A DNA stretch of 7,856 nt from an uncultured Magnetococcales bacterium (GTDB lineage: Bacteria > Pseudomonadota > Magnetococcia > Magnetococcales > Magnetaquicoccaceae). The stretch lies in the NCBI GenBank assembly GCA_903913345.1, contig CAIWLA010000640.1, forward strand, positions 1-7,856, read 5' to 3'. Below the pieces are notes generated by a model that saw only the letters and a program-made list of their open reading frames with translations, was not told the DNA's origin and did no database searches. Below, piece after piece: positions 1 to 6,552 of the stretch (position 1 is the first letter of the stretch; each line of letters begins with the position of its first letter). The position numbers and the translations under genes are program-made.

Positions 1-168
1 AAGGGCGCAACATCGTGATAGCCCTCATTACCGCCCGCAGAGCCAGTACGGAATCTCTAACGAAATTGGCTGCTTGAAAAAAATTTGCGCGGGAAGAATA
101 GAAACCAGGGGATAGTAGTACAGAGGAGATTCCTGGCAATAAATGTTCATGGACCGTTGGACAAGCCT
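1..168. other. Flank without an assignable gene
   Basis: This stretch is richer in A/T than the operon, including a run of seven A at 77-83. No RNA gene, terminator hairpin or convincing coding frame was found. Two short plus-strand frames enter from the left edge (one ends in TGA at 75-77, another in TAG near 112), so the 3' end of a gene lying mostly outside cannot be excluded. A minus-strand ATG at 26-28 opens a frame to the window edge but has no clear ribosome-binding site. Confidence 0.5.
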
Positions 169-410
169 CTATACGGAATTCCGGTAACGGAATTCCAGCA
201 AGATCCCCAACCCGATATCGGTCAGCACATACCGCTGGTTGGAGGCACGGGGACGGTCGGGGTTGGTCATGCGAATGATCCCCGCCGCCAGAGCCGGATT
301 CACTCCAGCATAATTCTGACCTTGGCCGCTACCTGCACAAACGCCCCCAGCGATTCAAGCAGCACATGAGCGTTCAAAAAATAATTCCAGGCTTTGGCAG
401 GCAACCTTCC
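169..410 (-). pseudogene. Decayed C-terminal winged-helix fragment, Fic/AlbA_2-type protein
   Basis: On the minus strand, downstream of brxHI, the frame ending in TAG at 169-171 encodes NPALAAGIIRMTNPDRP followed by RASNQRYVLTDIG. This fits the C-terminal winged-helix domain that ends many Fic-family and AlbA_2/AAA_4 ATP-binding (RecG-like) proteins, whose usual pattern is PAL..G.I.MT.PD.P.S..Q.Y.LT..G. The frame is closed by a TGA at 355-357, so only about 61 codons are open and no full protein exists. A second frame, ending in TGA at 300-302, encodes LPAKAWNYFLNAHVLLESLG between about 408 and 349 and may be the preceding part of the same domain, implying one frameshift between about 303 and 350. 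A GTG at 301-303 could start a 44-residue peptide overlapping that stop, but this is probably chance. The family call is from pattern recognition only; the upstream limit of the remnant is uncertain. A sequencing error is an alternative to real decay. Confidence 0.5.
174..196. repeat. Short direct repeat CGGAATTCC x2
   Basis: CGGAATTCC occurs at 174-182 and again at 188-196, a 14-base period. Each copy contains the self-complementary GGAATTCC, so the pair can also be read as an inverted repeat. It lies at the very 3' end of the decayed winged-helix frame, where it encodes the tail EFRYRNS. It may be a small tandem duplication; no function is assigned. Confidence 0.5.
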
Positions 411-415
411 GGCAG

Positions 416-2512
416 TCAATACTCTCGCACCTCTCGCATCTCTCGTCTGGTCATGACCTCCACAGCATGCGCAACGCCCAGCCGTTTGGCAAACAACTTT
501 TTGATGAGCGACGGTGGCAGGCATTGGGAAAATTTCAGTCCATCCCCCTCTGCCCCGGTTGCGTCTGCCATGGGTTTGTCACCCTGCTCCAGACACTCCC
601 GCAGCGCGCCTTTCACTGCCTGGAGATCGATCGACTGCACGGCGGTGGAAAAATTATCCTGACTGGTCTTGAACCCCTTCCCGGTCAGACAGGCCGCCAT
701 CTGCGCATTGAAACGACCACCGGCAAAATTCCACCAGCGGGTCTCCCGGTCTCCCTGGGCGATCAAAAAGGTTTTGTCGGTGTCCAACCAGGCAAACGAC
801 TCCCGAAGGTTTTCCCACAAGGCCATGCCCCTGGCCGATACCCGGACAAAGGGCTCCTCCTCCCGCAGGACGCGGACAATGGCCTGGCAAAGATCAAAAT
901 GCATGGGTTGGCCGTCTCCCAACCAGCGGGATTTTCCCGGTTCCGATGAAGGTTCCACAAAGGCCTCATGCCGGTTCCAATCGATATGAGCAACCCGCCA
1001 GTTCTGGCCTGCCAGCGCGAGAATGGCAGGACCATCGGCGTGGGTAACGAACGAGTGCTGATGTACCTGTCCGATCTCTGTGCGGCCATGCAGAATGGTG
1101 AAAAGGGGCGGAGAGGTGAAAACCGACATCAACTCCATAAAATGGCGGCGACCAAAACGGGCCGCACCATCATCCCCCATCATGAGCAGGCCGCCATCCT
1201 CAAACAGGATTCCCTGGGCAAGCATGAAACAGACAATCTCTTCCCGATCACTGGCCTCCATGGTCGCAAAACCCGGCATTCCGCCCAGATGTTGCAGCCA
1301 CTCTTGTCGGCCAATACCTGATTCTTGCAGGGCCAACGCCATAATCTGCTGGGCCAGAATATGGAAGGGCAAGAGCGGCGGAAGGATGGGTTCCACGTAG
1401 CCATCCACCCACAGCCGCATCAATCCCATGGCCCGGAGAAAGGCATCCTCGGTGGTGGCCAGAAACAGACAGTTCCGGCTGCTGCCGGACCGGCGACCCG
1501 TGCGGCCAATCCGTTGCAGAAAGGATGCGACCGTATGGGGGGCATCCAGTTGGATCACCCGGTCCAGATCTCCCACATCAATCCCCAGTTCCAGGGTACT
1601 GGTGGCAACGATGACACAATTCTGCCCCTGGACAAAGGCCGCCTCGGCCCGTTTGCGCTCCTCCAGACTGAGGGAACTGTGGGAGAGATGCGTTTCAACC
1701 CCCAGAGCCCGCAATTCGATGGCCAGTTTTTCCACTTGGCTGCGACTGTCGCAAAAGACCAGCCGCTTTTCCCCCCGATGCAGACGGGCAATGACAATGG
1801 CCGCATTGCCCAGAGTGCCGACAAAGTCCACCTGTACATCGGGTTTGATGGCAGCCAAAACCGGCGGATTGATCACCACGCCAGGGGTTTGAGCAGAACC
1901 GGACAACCAGTGCAAGAGATCCGCCGGGTTGCCCGCCGTGGCAGAAAGGCCAATGCGCTGTATGGATCGCCCGGTCAAAAAATGCAACCGCTCCAGCAGT
2001 GCGAGGAGATGCCAACCCCGATCATCCCCCGCAAAGGCATGCACCTCGTCAATGATGACCGCCTGCAGATCGCGAAAGAACAGCCGATGTTCTATGCGTC
2101 GGGAGACCAGGATCACCTCGATGGATTCGGGGGTGGCCAACAGCAGATCCGGGGGCGAGAGGCCGATTTTTTGCCGGTGGCTGTCCCGGACATCCCCATG
2201 CCACAGTTCAACCCGACGGCCAAGCAAACCCGCAAAACTGGCCAACCGGTGTTCCAGGTTATTGAGCAGTGCCTTGATCGGGCAGATGTAGAGGATGGAA
2301 AGTCCTTGCCAGTTTTCCGAGAGCATCCGGGAGAGCAGGGGAAAAAGGGCCGCCTCGGTCTTGCCCCCGGCGGTGGGGGCCAGCAGAAGGGCATTCCTGC
2401 CCTCCAGAATGGGAGCGATGGCCGCCTCCTGCAGGGGTCGCAGCAGACGCCACCCCAGGGAGTTGACCACATGGTGTTGAATGGCGGGATGCAGGCGGTC
2501 AAAATGGCTCAC
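416..2512 (-). CDS. brxHI: BrxHI, Lhr-like SF2 DNA helicase of BREX
   Basis: BrxHI is a superfamily 2 DEAD/DEAH-type helicase related to Lhr and is the last gene of BREX type 2 and type 6 operons. It is expected to translocate on or unwind nucleic acid using ATP; its role in defence is not defined. The 698 residues carry the full motif set: Q-motif region LLRPLQEAAI (23-32, Q28), motif I APTAGGKTEA (45-54), Ia CPIKALLNN (77-85), Ib TPES (127-130), II DEVH (155-158), III SAT (190-192), IV FCDSRS (253-258), V TSTLELGID (304-312) and VI QRIGRTGRR (333-341). Residues about 370-698 form an accessory region with a Trp-rich stretch near 566-600, giving a protein much shorter than full-length Lhr (about 1500). 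The GTG start overlaps the brxD TGA (GTGA); its ribosome-binding site is weak, which fits translational coupling. The stop is TGA at 416-418. Confidence 0.92.
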   Translation of the reverse strand: MSHFDRLHPAIQHHVVNSLGWRLLRPLQEAAIAPILEGRNALLLAPTAGGKTEAALFPLLSRMLSENWQGLSILYICPIKALLNNLEHRLASFAGLLGRRVELWHGDVRDSHRQKIGLSPPDLLLATPESIEVILVSRRIEHRLFFRDLQAVIIDEVHAFAGDDRGWHLLALLERLHFLTGRSIQRIGLSATAGNPADLLHWLSGSAQTPGVVINPPVLAAIKPDVQVDFVGTLGNAAIVIARLHRGEKRLVFCDSRSQVEKLAIELRALGVETHLSHSSLSLEERKRAEAAFVQGQNCVIVATSTLELGIDVGDLDRVIQLDAPHTVASFLQRIGRTGRRSGSSRNCLFLATTEDAFLRAMGLMRLWVDGYVEPILPPLLPFHILAQQIMALALQESGIGRQEWLQHLGGMPGFATMEASDREEIVCFMLAQGILFEDGGLLMMGDDGAARFGRRHFMELMSVFTSPPLFTILHGRTEIGQVHQHSFVTHADGPAILALAGQNWRVAHIDWNRHEAFVEPSSEPGKSRWLGDGQPMHFDLCQAIVRVLREEEPFVRVSARGMALWENLRESFAWLDTDKTFLIAQGDRETRWWNFAGGRFNAQMAACLTGKGFKTSQDNFSTAVQSIDLQAVKGALRECLEQGDKPMADATGAEGDGLKFSQCLPPSLIKKLFAKRLGVAHAVEVMTRREMREVREY

Positions 2513-3825
2513 AGTTGCAACTCGATCTCATCCACCGCCGAGACCGCCCGCAGGTTGCGTTCCGCCTCGGTCAATTCGCCATCGCTCAAGGTCAGGGCAT
2601 AATGCGCACGGGGATTGAAGTCCGGGAATTGATCGATGCGATCCAGGACATCGCTGACCAGTTTGCGCAAGAAAATGCGGGGGGCAATCCCCACCTTGCC
2701 ACCGAGATGGCCGGTCACCGCTCTGGCCAGGTCATCGATGTAGGCATCGTCGGCCAACTGCCGGATGCGGGCCTCGGCAGTGGCACCACGGGCAAAGAGA
2801 TCCCGAATATTCCGCCCCACCTGACCCAGTTTGGCCAGGTTAAAGCCGGGCAGACGGATCTGCACGGCGCGGGGATTGTCAAAACGCGCATCGGTGGCAA
2901 AATCCACATTCAGCCGTTGCGCCAGGGGGGCCAACCGTTGCATACCCTGGGGTCCCTCAAAAAAGGCGGGGGTGCCGGTGATCAGCAGATAAAGGCCGGG
3001 AAACCGCCCGGAATCCACCTCATCGATAAACTGCCGCAAGGCATTCAGCCCCTTGTCCCGCACATCCGTGCGCACTCGTTGCAGGGTTTCCACCTCATCC
3101 AGGACCAGCAGCAGGCCGGGATGTCCCGAATCCCGCAGGATGACCAGCAATCCCTGGAGAAAGCTCAAGGCACTGAAATGGTCCATGTCCCCCTTGATCC
3201 CGGCCTTGCGTTTGATGCCAGCGGCGACATTGGGTTGCCCGGAAATCCAGGCGATCAACCCTTCGGCGGTGGCGGGATCTTCCTCGACAATGGCCGTCCG
3301 GTAGGCCCGCAAGGCCGCCGCGAGGGATGGGGCATTTTTGGTGATCTCCCGCAGACGGTTTTCCATCTGTTCGTTGGTGCGTGCCAGCAGTTGGGTTTCA
3401 TCCCCCTCCTCTACCTGACCGGCGGCCAGGATCTCCTCCTCCAAGGCATAAAACCAGCCATCCACGACACGACGCAACGCGCCCTGGGGGGTATCGGCGG
3501 TAGAAAGGCGATCCACCAGTCGACGATAGACAGTCTCCAACCGATGCAACGGGGTCTCGGTTTCGGAAATCTGCACTTCGGCAGTGGCAAAGCCACGTTT
3601 TTTGGCCTTTTCCTGCAACCAACGGGCAAAAAATGTCTTGCCGCTCCCATATTCGCCCCGTACCGCCTTGAAGCTTCCCTGCCCCCGCTCCACACCAGCC
3701 AACGCCTCTTCCAGCGCAGCAGAAAACCCCTCCAGTCCCACGGCAAAGGCATCCAGGCTGCGTTGGGGAACTGTCCCCCGGCGCAGAGAGTCGATGATTT
3801 CCTGGCGGCGTTGCGGGCTGATCAT
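2509..3825 (-). CDS. brxD: BrxD, BREX ATP-binding protein
   Basis: BrxD is an AAA+-like ATPase found in BREX types 2 and 6, usually directly before brxHI. Its mechanistic role is unknown; the pairing suggests that it works with, or loads, the helicase (inference). The 438-residue protein has a clear Walker A at residues 57-64 (GEYGSGKT), a Walker B at 238-244 (LLLVLDE, D243/E244), a sensor-1-like strand LYLLITGTP at 278-286, and a basic PRIFLRKLV segment at 382-390 in the position of a sensor-2/lid helix. The N-terminal start (RRQEIIDSLRRGTVP) resembles related DUF2791/BREX ATP-binding proteins, in which an N-terminal helix is followed by a conserved basic patch. The ATG follows the pglZ stop with no gap (TGAATG); an AAGGA lies 10 bases upstream. 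The 3' end overlaps brxHI by 4 bases. No truncation is seen. Confidence 0.92.
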   Translation of the reverse strand: MISPQRRQEIIDSLRRGTVPQRSLDAFAVGLEGFSAALEEALAGVERGQGSFKAVRGEYGSGKTFFARWLQEKAKKRGFATAEVQISETETPLHRLETVYRRLVDRLSTADTPQGALRRVVDGWFYALEEEILAAGQVEEGDETQLLARTNEQMENRLREITKNAPSLAAALRAYRTAIVEEDPATAEGLIAWISGQPNVAAGIKRKAGIKGDMDHFSALSFLQGLLVILRDSGHPGLLLVLDEVETLQRVRTDVRDKGLNALRQFIDEVDSGRFPGLYLLITGTPAFFEGPQGMQRLAPLAQRLNVDFATDARFDNPRAVQIRLPGFNLAKLGQVGRNIRDLFARGATAEARIRQLADDAYIDDLARAVTGHLGGKVGIAPRIFLRKLVSDVLDRIDQFPDFNPRAHYALTLSDGELTEAERNLRAVSAVDEIELQL

Positions 3826-6552
3826 TCAGGAGGCATCCTTGATGTCAAATTGGACCAGGAGCAAGGGTTTGTTCAACTCCACCGTGTCGGCATGATCGTC
3901 CACATCCAGGACGGCATACCCATCCACGTTGAGCAGTCGGCGCAAGCCCGCCAGCAGACCGGGAAAACGCATGCGGGGTATCTGCATGGCCATCGCCAGT
4001 GCCGGGCGGGTCATCTTGCCACCACGGGCCTCCAGGAGTTCCAAAAAACGACACACCTTGGCATCCTCCAAGGCGGTGCGGGCACATAGTTTGCGTTGTT
4101 CCTGGTAGATTGGACTTGCCAGCAAGGCCGCTCTCCAACCCCCCTCCTGCTGAGCTTTGCCGGATGATGGCGCAGGAAGATCCCAGGTATGTTCGATGGC
4201 AGCAAACAGATCGGGACCCGGAGCCGGTACGGTTTTCTTGCGACCACCTCCCTTCCTGACCACAGGCGCAGGGGTGGGTTGGGGCACATTCTCTGCCATT
4301 TTCTCCCACCAGGAGGGCCAGGTGCTGGCGACCTCCCGCCAACCGGCGGGAGCATCCCGGAATCCGGTGTGCAAAACCGCCAGGGGAACCACCACCTCCT
4401 GGGGTGAGACACCCCCATGGTAGCCCTGTTCTTTGGTGCCATAACGCACCTTTTCGCTCCAGGGGGCAATCATGGCCTCCCCCATCGACCAGACCCGTGG
4501 ACCTTTCAGGATCACCTCATCCGGGGCAGGTGGACCAACCGCCGGTCGGCTGCGTTCCTGGCATTCCGCATGGGCGCGATATTCCAGATCCCGTTCCAGT
4601 ATATGACCATGATCACTGGTCAGGATGATGACCCGATCGGCCTCCCGTGCCGCATCGAGAATCTGGGCCAACGGGATGATGTTGGCAGTGGTCCAACTCG
4701 CCCGGAACTGCCCGCCCTTGGCCAGTTGATCGTCCACGGTATTGATGACCACGCCGATCACCCTTCGGTCGCGGCCCGCCAGGTCGGCCCGCACTTCGGG
4801 GGCCACCCCCCGTCCCCCGGCGGCGGTCAGCTCCCCCTTGTGATAGAGGCGGGGCGGATAGGCGCGACTGCCGATACGCCGCAACCCTTCGTGGGTACAG
4901 AAGGACTCCTTTTCGTCGGCACTGTCTCCCGCCGTCAAACGTCCCGCCAGCAGACTGGCGCGTGCGACCTCGGTGCGGGTGGGCAAAGCGGCAATTACCG
5001 GCCTGCGCTCTCCATTTTCACCCCAGCCCAGTTCCAGCCATCCCTGCCGGTTCAAATCCTCGATCAATTCACGAAACACGGCCACACTCATGCCATCCAA
5101 CACCAGCAACAAGACGGGAGAGGCCGCCGCCAGGGGGACAACCACTTGATCCAGCACCTCTTCGCTCCACAGTGTGGCCGGTGATGGAGTGGGTTGTTGG
5201 TTCCAATCCTCGATCAGATAGCCAAAAGTCTGGTTTTCCTTCTCCCTCTGGGCATCCACATGCCGGGCCAATTGGCTGTACGCCTGGGCCAGGGCGGGAT
5301 TGCTCTCGCCGTCCCAGATACGGGAACGGGCCCAGTCCACAAAGCCGCCATCCGTGAAATGGCTCAACACCGCCTGTTGCAACGACTCATCCGGTGCGCT
5401 GGCGACCGCTGCGGCCAGCCAGCGTACCAGACGGATGGCCATGCGCACCTTCTCCCCCCGGTCGGGTTGTTGCACCTGAGTCATGCGATGTTCCAGGACA
5501 GCGCGTGCGGCCTGTTCCAGGGAGGGGGACTCCCGATTGCCGGGGCCAATGGATTCCAGAATGGCCTGGGCGAGACATTCCATGCGGCGTTCCAAACCCT
5601 TGGGCAACAACGGGCTGTGGATGACCAGCGCACTGGCCTTGATCTCATCCAGAATCTCTTCGGCCCGCCGCTGGAACGCCCATACGGCGGCACACTCCTG
5701 CCTGGCCAGATCCGCCTCCACCACCGCCGCAACGGCGGCCCCCCACTGGCGACCCACCTCCGGCGTCAGGGAGATCCCCGCCAAAAACCGCTCCTCCAGT
5801 CGGGTCGCCGCCGTGGCCAGTCCCGGCCCCTCCTCCCCTTCGGGCGCAAACAACACCTGACAGACCAGTCCCAGGGGGATCAAATCCAGGCCATGACCCT
5901 GCTCCAAGGTCGCCAACAGGATCCCCCCCACTGCCCCCGCAGAGTCGGCCAACCATTGCGGCAGGCGGGCGCGAAATTCTTCAGGAGCCTGTTGATAGGC
6001 GGCCACCCGGTCGGGATCCCTGGCCCAGCGCGCCAAGTCGATGGCATCCACTCTGGGGTGTGCAAAGCCAAGAAAACAGGTGAGCAGGCGATGCCAGGCA
6101 TATTCTGCCGTCAACACCCGACCCGGCACCGGTGGAGACCCGGCCATGGCGTGGGTTTGCAACAGTGCCCTGGCCATCCAATCCTCTCTATGCAGGCAAG
6201 CATCAATCTCATCCACCCGAAACAGATCCCGCACAATGAACCACTCCCGAATGGGACACAGCTTTTGCCGCCACAGGCGTGCCCTGACATCCTGACCCAG
6301 GCTCTTGTCATCCAGGGGTGTCAACAATACCGTGATCTCTTCGGCATCCCGCAGGGCGACCAGTTGTTCCCGCAGGGCCAGCGGCGAGGCACAATAACGG
6401 ACGAGGCAACGGCGTTGCTGGATCGTGAATGCCTCCCGACCCTGCCAGGGTCCCTGGACCCGAATGCCGATGAGATGCGCCCCCGCATCCTTGCGCAGAA
6501 TGGCTTCAACCTGGGCGGTGACCTGAAATTCAGTGATGGGCGCGTGGATCAC
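3826..6552 (-). CDS. pglZ: PglZ, BREX-2 alkaline-phosphatase-superfamily protein
   Basis: PglZ is the signature protein of BREX systems, a member of the alkaline phosphatase superfamily (PglZ domain). It acts in the cytoplasm with the other BREX proteins; its physiological substrate is not established. The 908 residues match the usual BREX-2 length. Residues 1-450 form the BREX-2-type N-terminal region (LLTPLDDKSLGQDVRARLW near 76; WFIVRDLFRVDEID near 104). The phosphatase-like core spans about 478-730: LLLVLDGMSV with metal-ligand candidate D486, PTRTEVARASLLAG with nucleophile candidates T525/T527, VINTVDDQL (D607/D608), ILTSDHGH (D647, H648, H650) and YHGGVSPQEVVVP (H712). A Pro- and Lys-rich linker (about 757-780) precedes a C-terminal winged-helix-like region (about 805-900). 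The start is GTG, supported by an AAGAGGAA ribosome-binding site 5 bases upstream and by the 4-base overlap with pglY. There is no signal peptide or membrane segment. Confidence 0.93.
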   Translation of the reverse strand: MIHAPITEFQVTAQVEAILRKDAGAHLIGIRVQGPWQGREAFTIQQRRCLVRYCASPLALREQLVALRDAEEITVLLTPLDDKSLGQDVRARLWRQKLCPIREWFIVRDLFRVDEIDACLHREDWMARALLQTHAMAGSPPVPGRVLTAEYAWHRLLTCFLGFAHPRVDAIDLARWARDPDRVAAYQQAPEEFRARLPQWLADSAGAVGGILLATLEQGHGLDLIPLGLVCQVLFAPEGEEGPGLATAATRLEERFLAGISLTPEVGRQWGAAVAAVVEADLARQECAAVWAFQRRAEEILDEIKASALVIHSPLLPKGLERRMECLAQAILESIGPGNRESPSLEQAARAVLEHRMTQVQQPDRGEKVRMAIRLVRWLAAAVASAPDESLQQAVLSHFTDGGFVDWARSRIWDGESNPALAQAYSQLARHVDAQREKENQTFGYLIEDWNQQPTPSPATLWSEEVLDQVVVPLAAASPVLLLVLDGMSVAVFRELIEDLNRQGWLELGWGENGERRPVIAALPTRTEVARASLLAGRLTAGDSADEKESFCTHEGLRRIGSRAYPPRLYHKGELTAAGGRGVAPEVRADLAGRDRRVIGVVINTVDDQLAKGGQFRASWTTANIIPLAQILDAAREADRVIILTSDHGHILERDLEYRAHAECQERSRPAVGPPAPDEVILKGPRVWSMGEAMIAPWSEKVRYGTKEQGYHGGVSPQEVVVPLAVLHTGFRDAPAGWREVASTWPSWWEKMAENVPQPTPAPVVRKGGGRKKTVPAPGPDLFAAIEHTWDLPAPSSGKAQQEGGWRAALLASPIYQEQRKLCARTALEDAKVCRFLELLEARGGKMTRPALAMAMQIPRMRFPGLLAGLRRLLNVDGYAVLDVDDHADTVELNKPLLLVQFDIKDAS
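3836..3840 (-). promoter_or_regulatory. Probable ribosome-binding site of brxD
   Basis: An AAGGA on the minus strand lies within the last codons of pglZ, 10 bases before the brxD ATG. The spacing is at the long end of normal. Because the pglZ stop touches the brxD start (TGAATG), terminating ribosomes could also restart directly. Confidence 0.45.

Noticed and set aside
85..369. 94-residue plus-strand frame in the left flank
   Set aside because: TTG start with no ribosome-binding site, and it lies opposite the more protein-like winged-helix fragment.
376..415. Possible terminator after brxHI (T-run on the minus strand near 378-386)
   Set aside because: I could not find a stable GC-rich stem directly before the T-run; only a few weak pairings around the GCCTGCCAAAGCC stretch.
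1325..2602. 425-residue open frame on the plus strand opposite brxHI
   Set aside because: Antisense shadow of the helicase with the same codon alignment; low-complexity Gln/Gly/Pro-rich translation with no domain.
2515..4089. 524-residue open frame on the plus strand opposite brxD and the end of pglZ
   Set aside because: Codon-aligned antisense again; it runs through the junction only because pglZ and brxD are in the same frame across TGAATG. The sense strand shows clear Walker motifs.
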